64,000 nt of DNA from Streptomyces sp. MNU76 (GTDB lineage Bacteria; Actinomycetota; Actinomycetes; Streptomycetales; Streptomycetaceae): the NCBI RefSeq assembly GCF_020982545.1, contig NZ_JAJKLK010000005.1, forward strand, positions 248,001 through 312,000, read 5' to 3'. The notes beneath the pieces were generated by a model that was not told the DNA's origin, searched no databases, and saw only the letters and a program-made list of their open reading frames with translations. The translations under genes and the position numbers were made by a program. Below are positions 1 through 8,909 of the stretch, piece after piece; the stretch's first letter is position 1; the number at the start of each line of letters is the position of its first letter.

Positions 1-288
1 CTGGCCGTACGCCCCCGGCTGCTGCTCCTCGACGAGATCACCGCGGCCCTCGACCCGGAGCTGGTCGGCGAGGTCCTGAACGTCGTCCGGGACCTGAAGG
101 CCGACGGGATGACGATGGTGCTGGCCACGCACGAGATGGGCTTCGCCCGTGACGTCGCCGACCAGGTCTGCTTCCTGGACGGCGGCGTCGTGCTCGAACG
201 CGGCACCGCGGCCGAGGTCTTCGGCGACCCGCGGCAGGAACGTACGCGGCAGTTCCTGCGCCGGATCGTCGAGGCGGGCCGCCTGTAA
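1..288 (+). CDS. Amino-acid ABC transporter ATP-binding protein (3' end only)
   Basis: The frame is open from base 1 to a TAA at 286-288 and gives the last 95 residues of an ABC ATPase. LLLLDEITAALDPE is the Walker B plus D-loop, and LATHEMGFARDVADQVCFLD carries the switch (H-loop) histidine. The THEMGFAR wording and the ending ERTRQFLRRI are typical of the GlnQ/ArtP-type polar amino-acid importers. The protein would energise uptake at the inner face of the membrane together with a permease and a binding protein that must lie upstream of the window. The Walker A and signature motifs are off the edge, so the substrate cannot be assigned. Confidence 0.85.
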   Translation: MAVRPRLLLLDEITAALDPELVGEVLNVVRDLKADGMTMVLATHEMGFARDVADQVCFLDGGVVLERGTAAEVFGDPRQERTRQFLRRIVEAGRL

Positions 289-339
289 GGGGCGCCCGCC
301 GGGAGACCGGGCATTACCCGCCGGCCTGGGGCGCGGGAC

Positions 340-813
340 TCAGGCGTCTGTCCGGCCCGCCCCGGCGAGCGCGGCGACCCGCTCCACGCCGAACACATAG
401 CCCTGTACCCCGCACCCGGCGATCACCCCGTCGGCGCGCAGGGAGACGTACGAGTGGTGCCGGAACGTCTCGCGCCGGTGGATGTTGGAGATGTGCACCT
501 CCAGCACCGGCAGCCCGTCGCAGGTGTTGAGGGCGTCCAGGATCGCCACGGAGGTGTGCGAGTAGGCGCCCGGGTTGATGACGATCCCGCTGTGGTGGAG
601 CCGGGCCTCGTGGATCCAGTCGACCAGTTCGCCCTCGTGGTTGGACTGCCGGAAGTCCACCGTGCCGCCGTGCGCGGCCGCCGCCTTGGCGCACATCGCC
701 TCGACGTCGGCGAGGGTGTCCGAGCCGTAGATCTCGGGCTGGCGCTGCCCCAGGAGGTTCAGGTTGGGGCCGTTGAGAATCATGATCGGGGCGTGGGCCA
801 GGCTGCGGGGCAC
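340..813 (-). CDS. aroQ: Type II 3-dehydroquinate dehydratase
   Basis: This 157-aa protein starts at a GTG preceded by a GGAGG box (ccggaggaaccGTG). It catalyses dehydration of 3-dehydroquinate to 3-dehydroshikimate in the shikimate pathway or in quinate catabolism. Family hallmarks are [19 protein letters not shown] near the N-terminus (flexible lid and catalytic Tyr), [15 protein letters not shown], the catalytic asparagine loop [12 protein letters not shown], and the histidine in [18 protein letters not shown]. Length is normal for the dodecameric type II enzyme. It is divergent from the S66 peptidase at 914. No other aro genes are adjacent, so a housekeeping versus catabolic role cannot be told from context. 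Confidence 0.95.
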   Translation of the reverse strand: MPRSLAHAPIMILNGPNLNLLGQRQPEIYGSDTLADVEAMCAKAAAAHGGTVDFRQSNHEGELVDWIHEARLHHSGIVINPGAYSHTSVAILDALNTCDGLPVLEVHISNIHRRETFRHHSYVSLRADGVIAGCGVQGYVFGVERVAALAGAGRTDA

Positions 814-913
814 GGTTCCTCCGGTCCGTTCGGGGTGGGCGGCCCGTCGGGACCGCCGCTCGCCCCCGGTTTATCACGGTGAAACCGCCGGGAGGAGGCC
901 GTACCCTCCCCGC

Positions 914-1972
914 ATGATCACGCCTACGCCCACGCCCTCGTACCCGCCCAAGCCCTCCCCCGGCGACCGGGTCGCCGTCGTCTCGCCAGGTGCCGGTCTG
1001 CCCGAGCTGTTCCCGCGCCCCTTCGAACTGGGCCTGGAGCGGCTGCGCGAGGAGTACGGTCTCGTGCCGGTGGAGTATCCGACGACACGGAAGATGGGCA
1101 CGACGCCGAAGGAGCGGGCGGACGACCTGCACGCGGCCTTCGCCGACCCGGACGTCAAGGCGGTGCTGACGTCGATCGGCGGCGACGACCAGATCACCGT
1201 GCTGCCCTTCCTCGACCGGGAGTTGCTGCGGGCCAACCCCAAGCCGTTCTTCGGACTGAGCGACAACACCAACGTGCTGGCGTACCTGTGCAACACCGGG
1301 ATCGTCGGCTACCACGGCGGCACCGTGATGACCGCGCTGGGCAGGCCGGGCGCCATGGCGCCGCTGACCGCCGACTCCCTGCGCGCCGCCCTGTTCACCT
1401 CGGGGCCCTACGAACTGCGGCCCGCCGAGCGCTTCAACGACATCGACCGCGACTGGGCCGACCCGGCGACCTTCGCCGCGGAGCCGCCCTCCGTACCGGG
1501 CGCCGGATGGACCTGGGTGAACGCCGACCGCGTGGTGGAGGGCCGCAGTTGGGGCGGCTGTCTGGAGATCATCGGCTGGCTGCTGATGGCCGACCGCGAG
1601 GTGCCGCGCGATCTGTCCGTGTTCGACGGCGGGGTGCTCTTCCTGGAGACCTCGGAGGAACTGCCCAGCGGCGAGGAGGTCTTCCGCACCCTGCGCAACA
1701 TGGGGGAACGCGGCCTGCTGCGGCGCTTCTCCGCCCTGCTGACGGGCCGCCCCAAGACCTGGTCCCTCGACCGGCCCAACAGCCCTCAGGAGGCTGCCCG
1801 TTACGCGGCCGGGCAGCGGGAGGCCGTGCTGCGCGCCATGCGGACGTACGCCCCCGACGCCACGATCGTCTTCGACGTGGACCTCGGGCACACCGATCCG
1901 CAGGTCGTCGTCCCCTACGGGGGCGTGATCCGGGTGGACGGGCCCGCCCGGCGCATCACGGTGACCTACTGA
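914..1972 (+). CDS. S66 family LD-carboxypeptidase
   Basis: The frame is open from 764, but the ATG at 914 gives a normal 352-aa S66 protein (MITPTPTPSYPPKPSPGDRV). S66 peptidases are serine enzymes that trim the tetrapeptide of recycled murein (LdcA) or detoxify microcin C-type compounds (MccF). The N-terminal domain has VAVVSPGAG and LTSIGGDDQ, then the nucleophile loop FFGLSDNTN (Ser near residue 115). The C-terminal half contributes VLFLETSEE with the catalytic Glu and DLGHTDPQ with the His, completing the Ser-Glu-His triad. No signal peptide is seen, so it is probably cytoplasmic. The sequence resembles the MccF-like branch in length, but this is only an impression. Confidence 0.88.
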   Translation: MITPTPTPSYPPKPSPGDRVAVVSPGAGLPELFPRPFELGLERLREEYGLVPVEYPTTRKMGTTPKERADDLHAAFADPDVKAVLTSIGGDDQITVLPFLDRELLRANPKPFFGLSDNTNVLAYLCNTGIVGYHGGTVMTALGRPGAMAPLTADSLRAALFTSGPYELRPAERFNDIDRDWADPATFAAEPPSVPGAGWTWVNADRVVEGRSWGGCLEIIGWLLMADREVPRDLSVFDGGVLFLETSEELPSGEEVFRTLRNMGERGLLRRFSALLTGRPKTWSLDRPNSPQEAARYAAGQREAVLRAMRTYAPDATIVFDVDLGHTDPQVVVPYGGVIRVDGPARRITVTY

Positions 1973-2062
1973 GAACCGTTGACGCCTCCTGAACCACCTT
2001 GGCCTCGCACGGGCCTCCGCACGCCCCCGTAACCGCCCGTCACCGTGGGTAGTTGACGCGGC

Positions 2063-3376
2063 ATGCAACCTGCACGCACCGTGAAACCGCCCTCCATGCT
2101 GCGACTCGCGTCCGCCTCGCTCGCCGGGACGGCCATCGAGTTCTACGACTTCTTCGTCTACGGCACGGCGGCTGCCCTCGTCCTCGGGCCGCTGTTCTTC
2201 CCGACGTTCTCGCCCCTGGCCGGGACCCTCGCGGCCTTCGCGACCTTCGGGGTCGGGTTCGTGGCGCGGCCGCTCGGCTCGGTGCTGTTCGGGCACATCG
2301 GGGACCGGCACGGGCGGCGGCCGGTCCTCGTCGCCTCGCTGCTGCTGACCGGGGGCGCGACCGTGGCCGTCGGCTGCGTCCCCACGTTCGACTCGATCGG
2401 TGTCACCGCCCCCTTCCTTCTGCTCGTGCTGCGCTTCCTGCAGGGCCTCGGGCTCGGCGGGGAGTGGGGTGGGGCGGTGCTGTTGACGGCGGAGCACGCG
2501 CCGGCGGACCGGCGCGGACTGTGGTCGAGCTTTCCGCAGGTCGGACCGGCGGTGGGGTTCCTGCTGGCCAACGGGGTGATGTTGGCGCTGTCGGCGAGCC
2601 TGACGGAGGCGCAGTTCGCCGCGTGGGGATGGCGGGTGCCGTTCTGGGCGGCGGGTGTGCTCGCCCTCGCGGGCCTGTGGCTGCGGTCGTCGCTCGCGGA
2701 GAGCCCGCGGTTCCTGGAGATCACCGAGCCCGCGCGTGTGCCGCTCGCCGAGGTGGTGCGCGGGCACTGGCGCCTGGTCCTGCTGACGGCCGGCGCGCTC
2801 GCGATCGGGTACGCGGTGTTCTACTCGGTGACGACCTGGTCCCTCGCGTACGGCACGGAGCGGCTCGGCGTGAGCCGCACGGTCATGCTGACCTGCATCA
2901 TGGGCGCCGTGGTGGTGAAGGGCGCCCTGACACCGGTGGCGGCGGTCCTCGGCGATCGGTACGGGCGGCGCCCGATGTGCCTGATCGGCTGTGGCGTCAC
3001 CGTACTGTGGATGTTCCCCATGGTCGCGCTCCTGGCGACGGGCGAACCCCTGCTGATCTTCTTCGGTTTCCTCGTGGCGATGCTCGCCTTCGTCACCATG
3101 TTCGCCGTCATCGCCGCGTACCTGCCCGAGCTGTACGAGCCGCGGGTGCGCTGCACGGGGGCCGCCGTCGGCTACAACCTCGGTGGGGTGCTCGGCGGAG
3201 CCCTGACCCCGATCGTGGCCACCGCCGTGGCGCAGGGCGGACGGGTGCCCTGGGGTGTGGGCGCCTATCTCACCGGGATCGCGCTGCTGAGCCTCGGCTG
3301 TTTCGCGCTGCTGCCGGAGACCCGGCCGGTGCGCGTGGCGGCGACGACGGCGGAGGCCGAGCCCGCCGCCGGATGA
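2063..3376 (+). CDS. MFS transporter, metabolite:H+ symporter (MHS) type
   Basis: The 437-aa protein has twelve predicted hydrophobic segments. The N-terminal signature AIEFYDFFVYGTAAALV is characteristic of the metabolite:H+ symporter subfamily (ShiA, ProP, KgtP, citrate carriers). Both MFS loop motifs are present: GDRHGRRPVLVA between TM2 and TM3, and GDRYGRRPMC in the second half. The substrate is likely a small organic acid or osmolyte and cannot be assigned from sequence. The ATG at 2063 is the first in frame; the ATG at 2097 (MLRLASAS) would also keep the whole membrane domain. It stands alone between the S66 peptidase and the convergent antiporter gene. Confidence 0.88.
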   Translation: MQPARTVKPPSMLRLASASLAGTAIEFYDFFVYGTAAALVLGPLFFPTFSPLAGTLAAFATFGVGFVARPLGSVLFGHIGDRHGRRPVLVASLLLTGGATVAVGCVPTFDSIGVTAPFLLLVLRFLQGLGLGGEWGGAVLLTAEHAPADRRGLWSSFPQVGPAVGFLLANGVMLALSASLTEAQFAAWGWRVPFWAAGVLALAGLWLRSSLAESPRFLEITEPARVPLAEVVRGHWRLVLLTAGALAIGYAVFYSVTTWSLAYGTERLGVSRTVMLTCIMGAVVVKGALTPVAAVLGDRYGRRPMCLIGCGVTVLWMFPMVALLATGEPLLIFFGFLVAMLAFVTMFAVIAAYLPELYEPRVRCTGAAVGYNLGGVLGGALTPIVATAVAQGGRVPWGVGAYLTGIALLSLGCFALLPETRPVRVAATTAEAEPAAG

Positions 3377-3431
3377 GGGACGGCGCCGCGCGTCGGGGCG
3401 GCCGAGTGGGTGCGTTGCGTTGCCGGGTGCG

Positions 3432-3500
3432 GGTGGGTGGGACTTCTCGCACAGTTCCCCGCGCCCCGGAAGAGCAGGGGCTGCGCCCCATGCTCTTCAT
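3432..3500. repeat. GC-rich REP-like palindromic sequence, copy 1
   Basis: A copy of the dispersed motif cgcagttccccgcgcccc followed by the hairpin gagcaggggctgcgccccatgctc. It sits between the convergent MFS and antiporter genes, where it may also serve as a bidirectional terminator. Related copies occur near 34605, 43615, 61556 and 61700. Confidence 0.6.
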
Positions 3501-3551
3501 GCCACCGCCCCGTCCTCGTTCGTCCGTCCGTCGGTGTCCCGGAACCCGGGT

Positions 3552-4652
3552 CTACGGATTCACCGCCAGCTCCAGGTACGCCGCGAACAGCACCAGGTGC
3601 ACTCCGCCCTGGAGCGGTGTCGCGCGTCCCGGGACCACGGTCAGCGAGGCCACCACGACGGTCAGGGCGAGCAGCACCATATGAGTGGCGCCCAGGCCGA
3701 GGACGAGTGGGCCGGAGAGCCAGATCGAGGCGAGGGCAACAGCCGGGATGGTGAGGCCGATGCTGGCCATGGCCGAGCCGAGGGCCAGGTTGAGGCTGGT
3801 CTGGACCCGGTCGCGGCGGGCGGCGCGCAGCGCGGCGATCGTCTCCGGCAGCAGCACCAGCAGCGCGATGATCACACCGACCACCGCGTGCGGCAGCCCG
3901 GCCTTCTCGACTCCGGACTCGATGGTCGGCGAGACACCCTTGGCGAGGCCGACCACGCCTACGAGGGCGAGGCCGAGCAGTCCGAGGCTGATCCCGGCGG
4001 TGCGGGCCGACGGCGCCTCGGCATGGTCGTCCTGGGTGATCACCTCGCCCAGCCTGGTGATCGGCAGGAAGTAGTCCCGGTGGCGCACGGTCTGTGTCGC
4101 CACGAACAGCCCGTACAGGGCCAGTGAGGACAGGGCCGCGAAGGTGAGTTGGGCCGTGGAGAACTCGGGGCCGGGCTTGCTGGTGGTGAAGGTGGGGAGC
4201 ACCAGGCTGAGCGTGGCCAGCGTCGCGACCGTGGCGAGGGCGGCGCCGGTTCCCTCGGGGTTGAAGACGGCGAGCCCGTGGCGCAGCGAGGCGACGAGCA
4301 GGCAGATGCCGACGATGCCGTTGCAGGTGATCATCACGGCGGCGAAGACGGTGTCGCGGGCGAGGGTCGAGCTCTTGTCCCCGCCGTCGGCCATCAACGT
4401 GACGATCAGGGCGACCTCGATGATCGTGACGGCGACGGCGAGGACGAGGGATCCGAAGGGTTCACCGATCCGGTGTGCGACGACCTCGGCGTGGTGCACG
4501 GCGGCCAGGACGGCTCCCGCGAGCACCAGGGTCACCAGGGCGACTGCCGCAGGGGGCAGATCGCGTCCCCGGGTGAGAGCGAGCAGGACGACCGCGGCAA
4601 CCGGGACGACAGCAGTCCATCGCGTCGTGAGCGACCGGAGCCGAGCGAGCAC
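3552..4652 (-). CDS. chaA: Ca2+/H+ antiporter, CaCA family (ChaA type)
   Basis: This 366-aa polytopic membrane protein uses a GTG start with an AAAGGA-type box upstream. The two diagnostic alpha repeats of the CaCA superfamily are clear: EPFGSLVLAVAVTIIEVALI in the first half and LLVLLPETIAALRAARRD followed by LNLALGSAMASIGLTIP in the second, with the ion-binding acidic residues retained. About eleven hydrophobic segments are visible. ChaA-type proteins extrude Ca2+ (and Na+/K+ in E. coli) in exchange for protons. The gene lies just downstream of terC on the same strand but is separated by a strong hairpin (4676-4730), so it is probably transcribed on its own. Confidence 0.9.
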   Translation of the reverse strand: MLARLRSLTTRWTAVVPVAAVVLLALTRGRDLPPAAVALVTLVLAGAVLAAVHHAEVVAHRIGEPFGSLVLAVAVTIIEVALIVTLMADGGDKSSTLARDTVFAAVMITCNGIVGICLLVASLRHGLAVFNPEGTGAALATVATLATLSLVLPTFTTSKPGPEFSTAQLTFAALSSLALYGLFVATQTVRHRDYFLPITRLGEVITQDDHAEAPSARTAGISLGLLGLALVGVVGLAKGVSPTIESGVEKAGLPHAVVGVIIALLVLLPETIAALRAARRDRVQTSLNLALGSAMASIGLTIPAVALASIWLSGPLVLGLGATHMVLLALTVVVASLTVVPGRATPLQGGVHLVLFAAYLELAVNP

Positions 4653-4675
4653 GCGGTGATCCTTTCAGACGTGCA

Positions 4676-4730
4676 GGGGCCCCGCACTCCGGTGGACGCG
4701 TGGAACTGCGTCTCCGTCGTGCGGGGCCCC
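4676..4730 (-). terminator. Hairpin terminator after terC
   Basis: A perfect 12-bp inverted repeat (ggggccccgcac at 4676-4687 and gtgcggggcccc at 4719-4730) with a 31-nt loop lies between the terC stop and the chaA start. There is no clear U tract, as is usual in Streptomyces. Confidence 0.7.
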
Positions 4731-4763
4731 ATCCGTGTGTGCTTGGGTGCGGGTCGGCCTCCG

Positions 4764-5765
4764 TCAGGCCTCGATGCTGTCCTTCTCCGCGCCTTCTGCG
4801 TTGTTCTGCTCGGCCTCGGCCTGCGCCTGTTTCTTGGACGCGATCAGGCTGGTGATCGTGGTGACGATCAGCACCGCGCAGATCACGCCGAGGGACACCG
4901 GGATGGAGATCTCCGGAACGTGTACCCCGGACTCGTGCAGTGCGTGCAGCACCAGCTTCACACCGATGAAGCCGAGGATGACCGACAGGCCGTAGGACAG
5001 GTGGACCAGCTTCTTCAGCAGACCGCCGATGAGGAAGTACAGCTGTCGCAGGCCCATGAGCGCGAACGCGTTGGCCGTGAACACGATGTACGGGTCCTGG
5101 GTCAGGCCGAAGATCGCGGGGATGGAGTCCAGGGCGAAGAGGACGTCGGTGGTTCCGATGGCGAGCATCACGACGAGCATCGGCGTCATGACGCGCTTGC
5201 CGTTCTCCTCGATCCAGAGCTTGGTGCCGTGGTACCGGTCGGCGACGCCGAAGCGCTTCTCGGCGGCCTTGAGGAGCTTGCTCTCCTCCCAGTCCTCGTC
5301 GTCCTCCTCGGCCCTGGCCTCCTGGATGAGCTTCCAGGCGGTGTAGATCAGGAACGCGCCGAAGATGTAGAAGACCCAGGCGAAGCTGGCGAGGATGGCC
5401 GCGCCCGCCGCGATGAAGATCGCGCGGAGCACCAGGGCTATCAACACACCGATCAGCAGCACTCGCTGCTGGTACTGCGAGGGCACCGAGAACTTCGCCA
5501 TGATCAGCACGAAGACGAAGAGGTTGTCGACGCTCAGCGACTTCTCGGTGATGAAGCCGGCGAAGAACTCTCCGGCCGGCTGACCGCCGCCGAAGACGAG
5601 GAGCCCGAGCCCGAAGAGGGCGGCCAGGACGATCCAGACGATCGTCCAGATCCCGGCTTCCTTGATGGACACGTCATGGGGCTTGCGGCCGATGAAGAAG
5701 TCGACCGCGATGAGGGCGGCAAGCCCCACCACTGTGAGGACCCAAAGGGTCACGGAAACATCCAC
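4764..5765 (-). CDS. terC: TerC family integral membrane protein
   Basis: I chose the GTG at 5765 because a GGAGG box lies seven bases upstream; the ATG at 5792 has no such box. The 333-aa product matches the usual TerC/Alx length. It starts with VDVSVTLWVLTVVGLAALIA, contains the conserved TEKSLSVDNLFVFVLIM segment (acidic and Asn residues thought to handle metal ions), the LRAIFIAAGAAIL helix, and the second ALDSIPAIFGLTQDPYIVFT motif. The C-terminus is a charged tail. TerC proteins are linked to tellurite resistance and, in other bacteria, to Mn2+ export coupled to protein secretion. The two TerD-domain genes upstream on the same strand support a ter-type stress locus. Confidence 0.93.
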   Translation of the reverse strand: MDVSVTLWVLTVVGLAALIAVDFFIGRKPHDVSIKEAGIWTIVWIVLAALFGLGLLVFGGGQPAGEFFAGFITEKSLSVDNLFVFVLIMAKFSVPSQYQQRVLLIGVLIALVLRAIFIAAGAAILASFAWVFYIFGAFLIYTAWKLIQEARAEEDDEDWEESKLLKAAEKRFGVADRYHGTKLWIEENGKRVMTPMLVVMLAIGTTDVLFALDSIPAIFGLTQDPYIVFTANAFALMGLRQLYFLIGGLLKKLVHLSYGLSVILGFIGVKLVLHALHESGVHVPEISIPVSLGVICAVLIVTTITSLIASKKQAQAEAEQNNAEGAEKDSIEA

Positions 5766-6055
5766 TGCGCCTCCGGCAGTACGTAACGGCAAATTTCAGC
5801 GTCGTCGCTACCGGAGGTCTCTTCCACCCGGTCCTCCAGGGCGTTCCACAACGCCTGATGCCGCCGGGCCGACGCCCCGGGATCGGATCGATCCGTATTG
5901 ACGGGTACGCCGCAGATGCAGGGAGTACTCCCCTCCGCACGAAAAAGGGTACCCAATCACCAAGAGAAGGTAAAGAGCTAGGCAAAGGAAGGATCAAAAC
6001 CGCAGGTCAAAACGCTTTGCGAGGACTTGGTACGGGCTGCGGGGGCCGACGGTCC
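5766..6055 (-). promoter_or_regulatory. AT-rich leader/promoter region of terC
   Basis: These 290 bases between the TerD-fusion stop and terC hold no gene. The stretch around 5935-6010 is distinctly AT-rich for this genome, so it is the likely terC promoter region on the minus strand. I do not see an unambiguous -35/-10 pair. Confidence 0.4.
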
Positions 6056-8113
6056 TCAGCGGTTCCAGGAGCGGCGGGCCTCCGCGACCCGGGCGAGCAC
6101 GTCGTGCATGACCCTGCTGCCGGGCGGGACGGTCGACGGCTCGTACGTCCACGCGTGCCCGACCCACGGGTCGGCCAGGTGGTCGTCGGGCGTGGGGGTG
6201 AGTCGCATCAGCGAACGCCACAGCGGGTCGAGCAACGGCCCGTAGGCGGCGGCTTCCTGACGGTCGGCGACCATCATCAGGTGCACACCGACGGCGGGGC
6301 CCTCGTCCGCGAGGTAGCGGAGCTGTGTGACCGCGCGGTCGTCGAAACCGTGCGGGAAGTCGTTGACGATCAGCAGCTGTTCGGCGGTGTCGAAGCCGGG
6401 GGGCAGTGCGTCGGCCACGCCACCGCGCACCGCCATCTGCACGAGGTCGACACGTTGGGTGAGCCGCCCCAGCACCTCGGAGACACCCGCCGCACCGGCG
6501 GCGGGCGGCCCGGCGAGCACACCGGCCCGGGTCAGGGGCGTCAAGGCGGACGAGCCGGCCCCGGCCGCGTCGATGATGTGCACGGCGAACTCGCCCGGCG
6601 GGTAGACCGCGAGCAACCGGGCGGCGACAGCCACCGCGGTGTCGAGCGCGAGGCGGCGCAGCTCGTCGGAGTCGGCGAGCGCGTCTCGGGAGCCGGAGCG
6701 GCCGCTGTCGATCCACAGGCCGCGCTCCAGCGGCAGCCGGACCAGCATCGGGATGCGCACGTCCTCGCTCTCCGGCAGATGGAGGTCGCCCAGCCGCAGG
6801 GCCATCGGGATCTCCATCGGCACCCGGTAGCCGTGCCAGACCGGGTTGTCCCAGCCCGCGTACGCCGGGGGCAGTGCGGGCTCGACGACGTCCGCCTCGG
6901 CACCGAGCTGGGCCAGGTCCCGGTCGAGGGCGGCCCTGGCCTGCTCGACGAGCTGGGCGTGCTTGGCCCGGGCCGCCTCGCGCGCGGCGTCGCCATGCCC
7001 GCTGATGCGGCTACGCGGGTCGGACAGGGCCTTGTCCAGCTCCTGTTCCATCCGCGACTCGGCGAAGTCGACGGCACTGCGGTACGCGGCCGTGGTGCGG
7101 GCGAGGTCCTCGAACATGCCCCACACCTGGTTGTAGAGCCGCTCCTCCATGGACCAGCCGGTCGCGTCCCCGGCGACGGGCCGCGCGGGCTGTCCCGGCT
7201 CGGCCGGGGCGCGGTCGGCGCGGGCGGGGGCGGCGCGGTGGTCTGGCGGCCGGGTGGCTGTAGTTGACCGGACCGCGGCCGTGGCCTGGGCGGACTGGCC
7301 GGTGGCCGGGTCCGCCGAGGTGGGGCCGCCGTGCCGCGCCGCCGCGTGGTCGGGCAGCGTGCCGTCGTGGGGAGAGCCGTACGGGGGTGTCGTGCCGTAC
7401 GGAGAGGTGGGCTGGTGGCCCGGGGACGGCGCGCTGGTGCCGGGCACGCCCTGGGGGGTCGCGCCGCCGTGGGTCTCGTCCGGGCCGGTCGCGGGGGCGG
7501 CCGTCCGACGGGGTCGTTCCGCGTCCGGCAGGCGGGGCGGAGGGGTTGCCACCGAGCGGGCGAGGCCCTGGGCCACTGCCTCGTTGATGCTGCCGGCCAG
7601 TTGCTGGGCCTGTGGCAGGCCCTGGTCGGCGAGCAGCGCCGCGAGGCCGCCCGCGTATCCCTGGCCGACCGCGCGGACCTTCCAGGCACCCTGCCTGCGG
7701 TACAGCTCCAGGGCGACGACGGCCGACTCCGGTTCGAGATCGGTGATGGTGTAGCTGGCGACCTCGGTGCCGTCGAGGCCGGTGACCGCGACGAAAGGGG
7801 CGGCCACGGCGCCGAAGCGCGCCGGACCGCCGGTCCCCGTGGGGAGGGCGAGCAGCACACTCACCCGGTGCACGGACGGCGCGAGGGCCTCGAGGTCCAC
7901 GGCGAGGCGGTGGTCGGCCGCCGCCTGCCTGGGGACCTCCAGGCCCGGGAGGGTGGGCGCGCCCGGGTGGGCGACCCATTCGACACCGTGCACCCGGCCG
8001 TGCTCGTCGCCGAGGGTGGCCCCGGCCACGATCGGCGTGCCGGCCGAGACGCGGATCTCCAGTCGGACCTCGGGCAGCGGATGGTTCTGCCCCCGGACCA
8101 GCTCGGCCGTCAT
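6056..8113 (-). CDS. TerD-domain protein with long disordered linker and C-terminal FtsK-like domain
   Basis: The 685-aa product has three parts. Residues 1-200 form a TerD-like domain (MTAELVRGQNHPLPEVRLEI, SYTITDLEPESAVVALELYR, WKVRAVGQGYAGGLAALLAD). Residues 200-330 are a Pro/Gly/Thr-rich disordered linker. Residues 330-685 contain a helical stretch followed by a region resembling the beta-domain of FtsK/SpoIIIE-type ATPases (VRLPLERGLWIDSG, LLAVYPPGEFAVHIIDAAG, LLIVNDFPHGFDDRAVTQL), but I see no Walker A GxxGxGKS. TerD proteins bind Ca2+ and act in tellurite, phage and stress responses; this fusion may be a scaffold in the same membrane-associated complex. It follows terD by 46 bp, so the two are likely co-transcribed. 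The exact function is unknown. Confidence 0.75.
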   Translation of the reverse strand: MTAELVRGQNHPLPEVRLEIRVSAGTPIVAGATLGDEHGRVHGVEWVAHPGAPTLPGLEVPRQAAADHRLAVDLEALAPSVHRVSVLLALPTGTGGPARFGAVAAPFVAVTGLDGTEVASYTITDLEPESAVVALELYRRQGAWKVRAVGQGYAGGLAALLADQGLPQAQQLAGSINEAVAQGLARSVATPPPRLPDAERPRRTAAPATGPDETHGGATPQGVPGTSAPSPGHQPTSPYGTTPPYGSPHDGTLPDHAAARHGGPTSADPATGQSAQATAAVRSTTATRPPDHRAAPARADRAPAEPGQPARPVAGDATGWSMEERLYNQVWGMFEDLARTTAAYRSAVDFAESRMEQELDKALSDPRSRISGHGDAAREAARAKHAQLVEQARAALDRDLAQLGAEADVVEPALPPAYAGWDNPVWHGYRVPMEIPMALRLGDLHLPESEDVRIPMLVRLPLERGLWIDSGRSGSRDALADSDELRRLALDTAVAVAARLLAVYPPGEFAVHIIDAAGAGSSALTPLTRAGVLAGPPAAGAAGVSEVLGRLTQRVDLVQMAVRGGVADALPPGFDTAEQLLIVNDFPHGFDDRAVTQLRYLADEGPAVGVHLMMVADRQEAAAYGPLLDPLWRSLMRLTPTPDDHLADPWVGHAWTYEPSTVPPGSRVMHDVLARVAEARRSWNR

Positions 8114-8159
8114 CGACTTCGTCCCCCTGTGTCGCGTGCTCTGTGTACTCGGTGCGCGC

Positions 8160-8738
8160 CTACAGCACCGGCAGGATCGCCGGCATCAGGTCCTGGAAGG
8201 TGCGGCCGTTGGCGGGCGAACCGATGGCGGTCATCTGCCAGCCCGCGCCCGCGCGGTGCACCTTGGCCATGATCTGGGCGGTGTACTGGCCGCCGCCCGC
8301 GAGGGTGTAGCGCGCCAGCTCCTGGCCGTTGGTCTCGTCGACCAGTCGGCAGAACGCGTTCTGCACCTCCTGGAAGGTCTGGCCCGTGAAGGAGTTCACG
8401 GTGAAGACGATCTGGTCGATGTGGACCGGCACCCGGGCCAGGTCGACGAGGATCGCCTCGTCGTCGCCGCCCTGGCCGACGCCGCCGACCAGGTTGTCGC
8501 CGGTGTGGCGGACGGAGCCGTCGTCGCTCACCAGGTGACGGAAGAAGACGACGTCGACGGGCTGCTTGTCCGCGAACAGCACGGCGGAGGCGTCGAGGTC
8601 GATCTCACGGGTGCGGGATCCGAACAGGCCGCGCCTGGGGGCAGCCTGCCAGCCGAGACCCATGCGCACCGCGGTCAGGCTGCCTCCGTCGTTCTTCTGC
8701 AGACTGATGGCCTGACCCTTGGTCATGTTGACGGTCAC
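8160..8738 (-). CDS. TerD family protein
   Basis: The frame runs back to 8858, but the GTG at 8738 has a GAGAGGGG box and yields a 192-aa protein of normal TerD length (VTVNMTKGQAISLQKNDGGS). Typical features are the opening KGQAISLQK, the RMGLGWQAAP segment, IDLDASAVLF, the acidic TGDNLVGGVGQGGDDEAILV loop expected to bind Ca2+, and the closing WQMTAIGSPANGRTFQDLMP. The family acts in tellurite resistance and general envelope stress. It is the first gene of a probable minus-strand unit terD, TerD-fusion, then terC. Confidence 0.93.
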   Translation of the reverse strand: MTVNMTKGQAISLQKNDGGSLTAVRMGLGWQAAPRRGLFGSRTREIDLDASAVLFADKQPVDVVFFRHLVSDDGSVRHTGDNLVGGVGQGGDDEAILVDLARVPVHIDQIVFTVNSFTGQTFQEVQNAFCRLVDETNGQELARYTLAGGGQYTAQIMAKVHRAGAGWQMTAIGSPANGRTFQDLMPAILPVL

Positions 8739-8864
8739 GCGCTGATTCCCCTCTCGACTGTCCCCTGTTCCCGCGGAGTCCGCGGATGTGCAGCACCTTA
8801 CGCAGCGGCACTGACATTGCCGCAGCCTGTGTCGCACTTTGTGTCGGTCTTGCAACACAGCGCG

Positions 8865-8900
8865 CCGGCGCCGGGGGCGCGCCCCCGCCCTCGGCGCCGG
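8865..8900 (-). terminator. GC-rich hairpin after uvrB
   Basis: A 9-bp stem (ccggcgccg and cggcgccgg) encloses a second palindrome (gggggcgcgccccc). It lies ten bases beyond the uvrB stop and before the terD start, and is a plausible intrinsic terminator. Confidence 0.55.
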
Positions 8901-8909
8901 AAGGGGAGG

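Noticed and set aside
314..2767. 817-codon open frame on the minus strand
   Set aside because: Antisense shadow of aroQ, the S66 peptidase and the MFS gene; composition (Arg/His/Pro/Gln) is that of high-GC antisense reading.
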